A stretch of DNA of 64,000 nucleotides from Setophaga petechia (taxonomy: Eukaryota > Chordata > Aves > Passeriformes > Parulidae), in the NCBI GenBank assembly GCA_024362935.1, contig JANCRA010000177.1:1-64000 (forward strand), given 5' to 3'. Below, piece after piece: positions 1 to 10,400 of the stretch. Every line of letters begins with the position of its first letter. The stretch's first letter is position 1. A program made the position numbers and the translations under genes. The notes below the pieces were generated by a model. The model was not told the origin of the DNA, did no database searches, and worked only from the letters and a program-made list of their open reading frames with translations.

Positions 1-118
1 AGCTCCCCCTCAAACTGCCCCAAAGACACCTCAGCTCCCAAAAACCTCCCCCAAACCACCCCAAAACCCCCTCAAACCCCCCCAAAAGCCCCTCACGACC
101 CCCCAACCCCCCGGCCAG

Positions 119-277
119 GAGTGGCTCACGGTGCAGGAGCACAAGCGGCCCCTGCGCTGCACGGCCTCGGAGCTGGGGATGGGAACGAGTTCCTGTGCAA
201 GGTGTTCAGCGAGAGCCTGTGCGGGCTGAGCGAGAAACCCGGGCTGGCCTGCAGCACTGCCGGCATCCCCAAAGCCG
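119..277 (+). pseudogene. MYBPC2: MYBPC FnIII (C9) exon with a 1-base frame break
   Basis: The acceptor ends at 118 (ccggccag) and the donor gtaccc starts at 278. The first 24 or so codons read EWLTVQEHKRPLRCTASELG in one frame. After the G-run at about 186-192 the family-like reading NEFLCKVFSESLCGLSEKPG continues in the next frame. One extra G would restore a continuous frame and leave the exon in phase 1. This is either a true disabling deletion or a homopolymer error. Confidence 0.7.
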
Positions 278-3200
278 GTACCCCCAAAATTCGGGGGGTT
301 CGGGGGGGATTTGGGGGGGTTTGGGGCAGTTTTGGGGGCACCTCTGTGGGTTTTGCAAGAACCCCGTGGTCCCCAAAACCACTCAAAGCATCCCCAAAGC
401 GGGTACCCCAAAATTCGAGGGGTTTTGGCGGGGGGTTGAGGTGGTTTTGGGGAGAATAAAAAGATTTGGGGGGATTTGAGGTGGTTTTGGAGGGGTTTGA
501 GATGTTTTTTAGGGCAGCTTGAGGTGGTTTTGGGGTAGATTTGAAGGGATTTGGTTCACTTTTTGTAGGTTCAGGAAGATCCCCAAAACCACCCAAAGCC
601 CAACCCCCAAATTTCGGCATGAACTGAGCACCAAATTGAGATTTCTTATTAATTAAGAACTATTAATTGATGCTGTTCAACAGGCAATATTAACATTTCA
701 AAGCATTTTTCGGGGAGTCACCCACACATTGTGCCCTCACCTTGATTACTCCCCACCCTTATTTGTGCAGAGGGGCTTTTGGGGCACCCCCCGTGCATGT
801 TCACCCCAAAATTTGGGGGTTCAGGTGGAGATTTGGGGTCCTGTGGGGGATTTGGGGTACCCCTGTGCATGTTCACCGGAATTGGGGGGGGTTTGGGTGG
901 AGATTTGGGGTCCTGAGGGGGTTTTGGGGTACTCCTGACCCTGTTCACCGCCAAATTAGGGGGGGTTGAGTGGAGATTTGGGATCCGGAGGGGGTTTTGG
1001 GGTACCCCCGGGCATGTTCACCCCGAAATTGGGGGGATTTGGATGGAGATTTGGGGGTCTGAGGGGATTTTGGGGTACCCCTGACCCTTTCCACCCCAAA
1101 TTGGGTGGGTTTGGGTGGAGCTTTGGGGTCCTGGGGGCATTTGGGGTGCCCCCGGGCATGTTCAGCACGGAATTGGGGGGATTTGGGTGGAGATTTGGGG
1201 TCCTGAGGGGGTTTTGGGGTACCCCCAGGCATGTTCACCCCGAAACTGGGGGGATTTGGGTGGAGATTTTGGGGGTGCTGGGTGGAGCTTTGGAGTCTCC
1301 AGTTCATCCTTTTGCTCTTAACTGGGTGGGTGGGGATAATTATGGGGATCTTGGGGGTCAGTTTGGGGGTCCTGAGGAGGTTTTGGAGTACCCCCGGGCA
1401 TGTTCACCCCGAAAATTGGGGGGTTCGGGTGGAGATTTGGGGTCCTCGGGGGGATTTGGGGACCCCCCGGGCATGTTCAGCCCGGAATTGGGGGGGTTTG
1501 GGTGGAGATTTGGGGTCCTGGGTGGAGATTTTGGGGTGCTGGGTGGAGATTTTTGGGGGTCCTAAGGGGGTTTTGGGGTCTCCAGTTTATCCTTTTGCTC
1601 TTAACTGGGTGGGGTGGGGATAATTATGGGGCTCTTGGGGGTCAGTTTGGGGGTCTGAGGGGATTTTGGGGTCCCCCTACACTGTTCACCCCAAAATTGG
1701 GGGGATTTGGGTGGAGATTTGGGGGTCCTGAGTGGAGATTTGGTGTGTCCCGATGGGGCTGTGAACACATCCCCAGATCTGGGTATTTTTTGGGGTTCCT
1801 TGGGGTGTTTTTGGGGTACCTTGGGATATTTTTGGGGTGCATCTCGGGGCTCACCTGACCAGGTGTGTCCCTCGCAGCCCAGGGTGGTGTGGCTGAAGAA
1901 CCAGATGGGGGGTTCACCTTAGGGCAGGGTTCTGGGAAGGGTTTAGGGGTGTCCCAGTGGGACTATGGCTGCATCCCCAGATCTGGGTGTTTTTGGGGTT
2001 CCTTGGGGTGTTTTGGGGGGTTCCTTGGGTATTTTTGGGGTGCATTTTGGGGTTCCCCTGACCAGGTGTGTCCCTCACAGCCCAAGGTGGTGTGGCTGAA
2101 GATCCAGGTGTGGGGTTCACCTGAGGGCAGGGTTCTGGGAAGGGGTTTTGGGGGTCTCCCAATGGGACTATGGCTGCATCCCCAGGTCTGGGTGTTTTTG
2201 GGGTACCTTGGGGTATTTTTGGGGTGCATTTCGGGGCTCACCTGACCAGGTGTGCCCCTCGCAGCCCAAGGTGGTGTGGCTGAAGAACCAGATGGCCATC
2301 GGGGACGACCCCAAGTTCCTGGCCCGGCACAGCCAGGGGGTGCTGACGCTGCTGATCCGCAAGCCGGGGCCCTTGGACGGCAGCACCTCCACCTGCCGGG
2401 CCGTCAGCGAGCTGGGCGAGGCCCTGACCAAGTGCCGCCTCGAAATTCGGGGTGAGGGGGGCCCCAAAATATGGGAGGGGGTCCCCAGAATCGCGGGGGT
2501 TCCCCAAAATCGGGAGCGGTTTCAAAAATTTTGGGGGGAGGTCGTGGATACCTGGGCGAGGGTTGTGAACAGCTGGGGGAAGAACAGCCAGGGGGAGAAG
2601 GGGCACCCCAAAATTTGGGGGAGGTCCTGATTGATTTTGGGGTGAGGGGGGTCCCCAAAATCTGGGGGGGTCCAGAAAATCACAGGGGGTCCTCAAAATC
2701 GGGGAGGGGTTCCCAAAATTTTGGGGGGTTCGTGAATACCTGGGGGAGGGTTGTGGTACCTGAGATTGATTTGGAGGTGAGGGGGCTCCCCAAAATGAGG
2801 GGAGGGTCCCAAAATCTGGGGGAGGTTCTGACCAATTTTGGGGTGAGGGGGTCCCCAAAATTTGGGGGAAGGTCCCCAAAATTTGAAGGGGTTCCCAAAA
2901 TGGGGGAGGGGTTCCCAAAATTTTGGGAGAGGTCGTGAATACCTGGGGGAGGGTTGTGGTACCTGAGACCGATTTGGGGGTGAGGGGGCTCCCCAAAATG
3001 AGGGGAGGGTCCCAAAATCTGGGGGAGGTCCTGACCGATTCTGGGGCGAGGGGGGTCCCCAAAATTTGGAGGAAGGTCCCCAAAATTTGAAGGGGTTCCC
3101 AAAATCGAGGAGGGGTTCCCAAAATGTTGGTGAAGGCTGTGAATACCTGGGGAAGGTTGTGATTACCAGGGGGGAGAAGGGGCTCCCCAAAATTTGGGGG

Positions 3201-3925
3201 AGCTCCTCAAGATTTGAGGGGGTCCCCAAAATTTTTGGGGTACCTTGGGAGGGATTCCTGATATTGGGGTGGGGGCATTGTGGATTTGGGGGGACGGGAA
3301 TTGAAGCCCCCTCAACGTTTTGTCTCTCCCTTCACAGTGCCCCAGTGATGGTGACAAAAAATGGTGAGGGGGGGGGCTTAATTTGGGGGGGGTATTAATT
3401 TTAATTAATTAATTAATTAATTAATTAACTAAAACGTCCCCTATTTAATTAGGGGGTTTGATTGGGAAGTTTAATTGGCGTCTATTTAATTGGGGGGTTA
3501 GGTTGGGAGGATTAATTGGGGGGTTAAATAGAAGGTTTTTACTTGGGTTTAATTGGGGTGTTTGAATTGAGAGGTTTAATTGGGGGAGATTAAATGGAGG
3601 TGTTTGATTAGGGATGTTAATTAGGGGGGGTCTTTAATTGAGGGAGTTAACAGGTGATCTTTGGGGCTGTATGTTGGGGATCTTTAATTCAAGAGGTTTA
3701 ATTAGGAGCTCTTTAATTAGCGGGGGGGTGTTTAATTGCTGGGATGGATTTTGAGGTGACATTTGAGGGGTTCCCCCTCATTTTGGGGTGCTGACCCCCA
3801 TTTTTGCCACCACCAGGCCAGCACCATCCTGCAGAGCCACGAGCCCATGGTGCTGAGGAAGAAGAGCGTGTGGGTGTTGAAGGCCCCGTGAACCAAATAC
3901 AAATAAAGAATCTGAGCAATCCCCC
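119..3925 (+). CDS. MYBPC2: Myosin-binding protein C, 3' end of gene (last FnIII and Ig domains), partial
   Basis: Thick-filament protein of striated muscle whose C-terminal domains anchor it to myosin and titin. Visible exons: 119-277 (FnIII, C9-like, motifs EWLTVQEH and VFSESLCGLSEKPG), 2265-2451 (most of Ig C10, motifs KVVWLKNQ, QGVLTLLIRKPGP and CRAVSELGEAL) and 3338-3363, where the split codon gives V-P-Q-stop (TGA 3346-3348), the usual end of this family. A non-coding last exon at 3817 ends near AATAAA (3902). Exon 119-277 lacks one base after ELGMG (about 190), so its two halves are in different frames. The exon expected between 277 and 2265 (start of C10) is not visible. The family is clear; the paralog is inferred from the motifs and the GC-rich microchromosome-like setting. 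The upstream part lies outside the window. Confidence 0.72.
278..620 (+). repeat. Intron with duplicated exon end and G-rich simple repeats
   Basis: The last bases of the C9 exon with its donor (catccccaaagccggtacc, from about 265) recur 122 bp downstream as catccccaaagcgggtacc (from about 387), followed by the same ccccaaaattcg. The rest is ggggttttgg-type repeat. The open frames here on both strands are repeat read-through. Confidence 0.6.
770..1760 (+). repeat. Minisatellite, about 72-bp unit, in MYBPC intron
   Basis: At least seven near-regular copies carry gcatgttcaccccgaaattg, then ggatttgggtggagatttgg and a ggggttttggggtacccc core. The tgttcacc landmark recurs about every 72 bp (near 798, 870, 942, 1014, 1087, 1159, 1231). 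A related pair with tcatccttttgctcttaact lies at about 1300-1330 and 1585-1610. Strong G over C skew on the plus strand. Confidence 0.85.
1750..2296 (+). repeat. Three tandem copies of the intron/exon boundary of the C10 exon
   Basis: Copies of about 184-203 bp each contain ctgaccaggtgtg, a polypyrimidine stretch, cag and the first 30 or so exon bases (PKVVWLKNQ-like). Exon-like starts are at 1878, 2081 and 2265. Only the third continues into the full Ig exon; the first two break off at ggggttcacc. Confidence 0.85.
2460..3250 (+). repeat. Minisatellite in last coding intron of MYBPC
   Basis: Tandem units based on gggtccccaaaatttgggggagg with a longer period of about 230 bp marked by gaatacctgggggagggttg (near 2717 and 2938, degenerate near 2545 and 3141). 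It generates a proline-rich minus-strand open frame of 294 codons that is not a gene. Confidence 0.85.
3364..3816 (+). repeat. AT/G-rich intron with (TTAA)n and ttaattgggg repeats
   Basis: Starts with an uninterrupted (aatt)n tract at about 3397-3427, then degenerate units of ttaattggggggtt type to about 3735. No coding signal. Confidence 0.7.
3902..3907 (+). terminator. Poly(A) signal of the MYBPC transcript
   Basis: AATAAA about 85 bases into the presumed last exon (starts 3817 after caccag). No other AATAAA lies between the stop codon and here, so this is the likely 3' end. Confidence 0.6.
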
Positions 3926-4998
3926 AGAGTCTTTGTGCTTCATTTTGGGGAGGGGGCACCTGGGGAATTGGGGAACACATTTCCTACCTTTTCCACTTTG
4001 TGGTTTCTTCTCTTTTCCCTTGGTGGTTCCTGTGGGAATCCTAAAAATCAGAGAGTTTTAGGAAAGGTATGAAAAAAACAGGCCTAAGAAAGTAAAAACA
4101 GTGAAATGCTAAAGCAGCAGAAAAATTAGTAATGCAAACGTGAGAAAAAAATAAGCCTATGTTAAGTGCTGCCTTAAGTAGTAACAAATTTACTTAATGT
4201 ATATCTTTAAAAAGTTAAAGTTTAAATAGTCCTTTGTGCCTTGCTTCTTATGAACAAACTATTGTCTTTGAAAGTAAGCCACTAACCAAAGCTACCTGTG
4301 CTTTATAGAATTAGATAGAAGTATTGTCAATGTTTTTGTACTCTATGTGTGATTAGCTAAAACACAGATAGAAATAACTTTATGATATGCTGTAACATTA
4401 CGTCTCTTCAGCATTCTGCTTGATTCAGTGAGAAAGTTGCACCCTTCCCACCTTTTTGCTCCTGCCTTTTTCTCCCCTCATATTTCCCCCTCCAAATTGT
4501 CTTTTTCCCTCAAGCCTTCCACTCCTGGCTGTCTCCATGTCCATCCCCCTCACTGTCCTCACATCTCTTGGCCTTTTTTGCCACCCATAACCTTTAACAG
4601 CACAGGACTCTTCCTCCATTTCATTGCTGCTTTTAATAAATTCTTCTCTACAAATAAAACAATTCTCCACATAATAGAAAAGAAATTATCCTCTATAGAA
4701 TAAGTTATGTAGAAGGGCTCCACACATGGAGTGTTCAGTGTGGAACACTGGGGTGTCACAACGGACTCTCTGTGACACCTCCAGTGTTCCAGGGTTTGTT
4801 GACATGGCAGCAGCCCCCAACCCTCAGTGAGCAGCCCCCAACCCTCAGTGTCCTTCAGGACAGCGACCAGAGAGGACAGGGAGTGCACAGCTGGTGACAA
4901 ACCTGCGAGCACAGCTCACCTCTTGCCTCGAGTTCATCCCATTTTCACCCGGCTACATTTACGCCACCCTTCCCTAGAGCCATCCTTTCTTCTGTAGC
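3926..4998. other. Intergenic DNA without a recognised gene
   Basis: AT-rich from 4070 to 4700 and resembles decayed LTR sequence, but I cannot assign a family. A short inverted repeat around gtgttccagt/acactgg (4725-4800) and a 21-bp direct duplication (agcagcccccaaccctcagtg, about 4811-4852) are present. Confidence 0.4.
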
Positions 4999-5730
4999 AT
5001 GGAGGAGACATTTCCAAGTGGGCCCAAGGTGGCCTGGGAGAAGCCGGAGCCTCCTAAAAAGAGCAAATACGCAGAGGATCCCATCGAGATGACCAGGGTG
5101 GAACATCTCAGTGAGTGAGGGGGCCCTGAGGGACTGGGCAGGGCTGGGGCCTAGCAGCAAAGGGGAGCCATTTTCTGCTCCTGCCTCTCTCCTGTCATGG
5201 CACTCCCTGAAACTTTCCCTTCTCTCCCATCTTTGTCAGATGACAGCTGGGTACCTGCGTACGCACGACACTCTGTGGAGTTCATCCACGATTTTGCCAC
5301 CGACCCCAGCAAGGTATGGTCACGGGAACCTTGTGTGAACCTTTTTCCCCTTCATGTTTCACACCCTTCTCCCCTCACGTTTCTCACTCTTTTCCCCTTC
5401 ACATTTCCGCCATTTTCTCCTCCCCTCACGTTTCCCGACACATTTGTATTCCTTTGTATTCCCTTTCCCAGGAATCTTTGTATTCCTGCTGGAGCTGAGA
5501 AGTTTCAGGAACAAATGTAAGCAATTATTACCTGCTGCTGTGGAATGCAACAGGTCCACCTGTGATTGGTCTCCTGTAGATGTTTGGATTTATTGACCAG
5601 TCACTGGCAGAGCTGGCTCTTGGTCTCTGTTGGAGCCAGCTCCTTTGTTATTTATTCTTTCTATTCTATTCTTAGTTTAGCCAGCTTCTGAAGGAGCCTT
5701 TTCTATTTCTTCTTTAGTATAGTCATAATG

Positions 5731-5777
<47 letters not shown>

Positions 5778-6026
5778 TATAAATATATATATATATAAAA
5801 ATACATATATATATAAATATTTATATATAAATATATAAATATATATATAAATACATATATATATTTATATATATAAAAATATATAAATACATATATTATA
5901 TCTATTATATATATTAAATAATTATATAATTAATTATATAATTATAATATATATTAATATAATATAACAGTTATCATATATATAATTTATATTATATATA
6001 TATTAATATATATATATAGTATATAA

Positions 6027-6088
<62 letters not shown>

Positions 6089-7362
6089 AAATAATAAATC
6101 AAGCCTTCTGATCATGGAACCAACATTCTCATCTCCCTCTCATCCTGCAAACCCTTGTGACTGTGGTGCCAATGTTGGATGGTGGCTGTGCCTGGCTGGG
6201 GGCTCTGGCTCTGCTCCCTCAGGGCTCTGGGTATCCTCACCGCTGTCCCGTTGTCACTGTCCCCTCAGTTCCAGGAGGAGGAGCAGAAGGAGGAGTTCCT
6301 CCGCAGCATCTCCACCCTGTGCAGAGACGCCATGATCCACGATTTCTCCGAGGACCTGAACGATTTCTGCACCAAATACAAGCTGGTGGAGATTATCCAG
6401 GTGAGGGGAACACAGGACACTCGTTCTCCTGTGAGGGGCAGGGCATGGCTCTGGTGGCAGCTGCCACGTTCTAACCCAGCTGTGCTCCGCAGGTGCTGCT
6501 GAATTCGGAGCCCAGGGATGAGATTTGCAGTCGGCTGCGGCGCCGCGCCATGGTCGCCTTTGCTGGGCTGAGGTACCAACCCAAGAGCCCTCAGACCCTT
6601 CCCATCCCTCCTTTTTTCCTCTCACTTTTCCCACTCTTTTCCCCCCCCTCCCAATTCCCATTTTTCAATGGGAATTGAAAAAATAACCACAGCACCTTCA
6701 GTGGTGCTGCAGGAGATCTCGAGGTGCTGCTCCCATGGCCAGCGTCCAACTGGGCCTCTCTCTCTTGGCAGCTCCATCGGGGCATTGCTGGACACCAAAA
6801 AGATTTTAAGACTCTGCTTCAACAGCGTCTTTTTCCTCCGCCCACGCTCGGCAATGCCGAACAAGCAAGCGACCCTCTGTACTCGGGTGAGTGTTGGGAG
6901 AGCTTGAAGAGCCTCCAGATCCAGTCTCAGCTTCACTTTCCAACCCTCATTCCTTCATCCCATGCTGGCTTCCATCACTGCTGACTGTTCCTGTATCCCT
7001 CCCCTCAAAATGGGTGTTCAGATCAATGTCCTGGTGGTGTGAGGGACACCAAAATCACGGTCACCTGCTCTGTGTCACCCTTTCAGACCCTGCTCTCCAT
7101 GGACACCATGCTGCAGGTGATGGTGCTCAACTCTCCCGGCACCATAAGCTGCGAGATGCTGCAGGACATGTTGGAGGTTTGAATTGTGGGAGGGGAAGGT
7201 GGAAGGAACATCTCCAGGTGTTCCTCACTCTGGAGGGGAAGGAGCTCAGGGTTATGTCCAGTCTTGTCCTGGCTCCTGCCAAAGGAGCAGATTCCCTGCA
7301 AGCTCTGCTTGAGGCTTTGTTTTTCTGAATTGGTATAAATTTTAAATTAAGGGGCTCTAAGG

Positions 7363-7408
<46 letters not shown>

Positions 7409-10400
7409 GAGCAGGAAATAAAGGAAAGAACAATTCTTTTAATGATTTGGGATAAAAGAAGGATAAAATTAAAAATGCAGTATACATGAACAACACTGAA
7501 AAAATAAAACAATAAAAAAATTTTTAGAAGGATAAAAAACCCAATGCAGTACACTAGAACAACACTGACAGAGTCAGAACTCAACCTGACACCTTGTTGG
7601 GCAGGGTGTTGGTAGCAATCTAATTGGAATTGTGGCTACAGTCTCATTGGAATTGTGGCTACAGTCTGATTGGAATTGTGGCTACAGTCTGATTGGAATT
7701 GTGGCTGCAGTCCTCCTGAAGTGTCAGGTGTGGTTCTGTTGGAGCAGGGTTCTGTTTTCTATTAGAAAAGGAAACAGAATTACAGTATTCTTCAGAATTA
7801 CAGTATTCTTCTTCTGAAGATCCAGTGGAAGAAGAGGCAGCTGTTGTTTGTTTCTGGGGAATCCAGTGGAGAAAGCCGTGCTGGTGTTTTAGAACTGGAT
7901 TATAAATGCTTGGATATAAATTCTGGATTTTAAATGCTTGGCTCCTCCCTCTGGGCAGAGCATCTCACAATGGGACGCTACAGTTCTTATCAGTCATGCA
8001 GTGATATTTAATAGCTTGTTATCAGCCAAAGTTCTTTCTTGAGGGAGAAAGAACTTTTTCTTCTCACCTGCAGCTTCTCTGTCCCCAGGTTCTGCTGGAT
8101 TACCTGTTCTGTGACATTGCAGTAGTGCAGGACAGGGCCATAGAGAGGATTAAGATGCTGTGCCATTTGCTGGCTGACAGTGCCACCAAGGAGGTATGGC
8201 CTGGTCACCCTCCATCCCTGTGTCCTGCTACAGCCACAGCCCCAAAATCACCTTCAAACCTCATCTCAAGCCTTCTGCTCTTCCCCCTGCCTCGCCCAGT
8301 ATGATGAAGATGAGGACGATGATGATGCTCCCAGAGCACCTGTCCAGATCCCGGTCCTGGGGAAGCTGGTGGGCCATCTGTTTTTCAAGTTGTTCAAGCC
8401 CCAAGAAAGCATCTCAACGGTGGTGGAAATCCTCTGCACCCTCATGACGTTCCTGTTTGAGCAGAAATGTAAGAGAAGCTGTGGTGGGCAGCATTCCCCA
8501 CATACACCTGTTTATCTTCTTGGCCTTGTTGATGTCCCCTTGCTCTTGGCGTGGGTGCCACCATCATCTCTTTTTAGGTGACATGTCAGAGAGTGATGTC
8601 GAGCCCCCAGAAGACTGGGAATTTGAGATCACCTCCTGGGTGAACGCATCCAGCAGCTGGAAAGTTCAGGTATGGAGCCATCCCACCTTGCTGGGGCTCT
8701 CAGCTGTGGCATCAGCAGGGGGGATTTGTGTGTGAAAAAGGGCACAGAATAAACAGGGATGTGCTGGGTGAAATGAGAATTGTGAGAAATTGTGGGTGGG
8801 AAATGGGAGGAGGAGAGGGTGGGGAATGTGAGGGGAGAAAATGGAGGAGAAGGTGAGGGGGGAAAATGGTGGGGAATGTGAGGGGAGAAAATGGTGGGGA
8901 ATGTGAGGGGAGAAAAGTGCGGGAGATGTGAGGTGGGAAAAGGATGGAAAATGTGAGGGGGAAAAATGGCGCTGGCTGGCACTGGCCTCTGCTCCCTTCC
9001 TTCCTGCCCCAGGCCTTTGGGAGATACCTCGGGCCTGACGAGAGGACGGGAGTTGTCCTTGAGGCCATCGAGATCTTGGGACGCTCCAACCTCATGAACA
9101 AGGATGGGCCAAGGGAGTTTCTGGAGGAGGCCATGAATTCCCCTGAGATGTGGCTGACGGATGTAAGTGACCTGTGGTGGGATTGCTTTGCCCTTGAGCC
9201 CTGTCAGGTTCCTGCCTCCATCCCTCCCTCCCAAAGGGACGTTCCTGAAGCCACCTTGAGGCAGCTTAGCCAGATCAGCCTCACCTGCTCTTGCTGTTGT
9301 TGCTGATCTGTGCTTTTCCCTGGACATTTTGTCCTGGGTGCTGATTCCAAACCTCTGTTCAGATCTGGAATTTACACCTTTTTGCCAAATCCGTGCCTGG
9401 TGTGGTGGCTTATTTGATGTGAACTTCCCTCTTTGGCAGTGCTTTGAGATGGGTTAACTGCGTTCTTTAAATCCTGAATGGGCAGGGCAGCCCAAGACAG
9501 AGCAGCACCACCCTGACCTGTGTTCCCTGCAGGTGCCAAAGGTGGTGAGACACATCTTCCGCTACTGCAACGAGAAGAACGCAGCAACCGCTGACAGCTT
9601 TCACTCCCTCCTTGTCTTCATGGCGAACAAGTGGCCTGAGAGGGTCATCACGACAGCTCTGGAGGCCACACCAAATTTCAGGTACTGGCCCTGAGCACCT
9701 GGAGAGCTTTTTACCCTGTGGGGAGATGATGGCTGCCAGGCCCAAGCCCTGCAGAGCTGTGGTAGCCGAGGCAGCCATGTTGACGGCGCTCTGCCTTGCA
9801 GTGACAAAGTCAGCCTGTGGAAGGCCATGTTCTCCGTGCGCCAGACTCTGGAGAAGGTTCTGAGGGAGCTGCAAGCCCAAGTCCAGGACGGGCAGGACGA
9901 CACCTTCACCGGGCAGCAGAAGTCGTGCCTCACTTTCTTATCTGTGAGTCCTCAGGGAAAAGCCCGCGTGGCCTCGCCCTCAGCCGTGTGCCAGGGGAGC
10001 CCTGCCAGCTCTCTGCTGCTTTTTTTTTTCCCAGATGCTGGCCTATGGTGACGTGCTGGAGAGCAGAATAAGCCCACTCTACAAGGACTTGAGCCTTCTG
10101 AAGTCTCCAAAGATGGAAATGGTCCCTCTGGTGCTCAGGGCTCTGGAGACGCTGTCGGAGAGCGCCGAGACGGTGAGCAGGGGGCTGTCAGGGGCAGAAT
10201 GTGGCACCTGGACTCTGAGGTCTCACAGAAGATGGTGGCTTGGGATGGTGCTGGGGTGACTGCTCTGAACGCCCTGCCTGCCATGACGTGGCCTGGTGGC
10301 TCTTTTGAGAGCTGAAATTCTCACAGAATGGAAACTCTCTTGTACACAGGCACAAAAAATGAAAAGCCTCCTGCCCGAGATGCTGAAATTCCTGGGACAT

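Noticed and set aside
2238..3122. Minus-strand open frame of 294 codons, proline-rich
   Set aside because: It is the read-through of the ccccaaaatttgggg minisatellite in a MYBPC intron.
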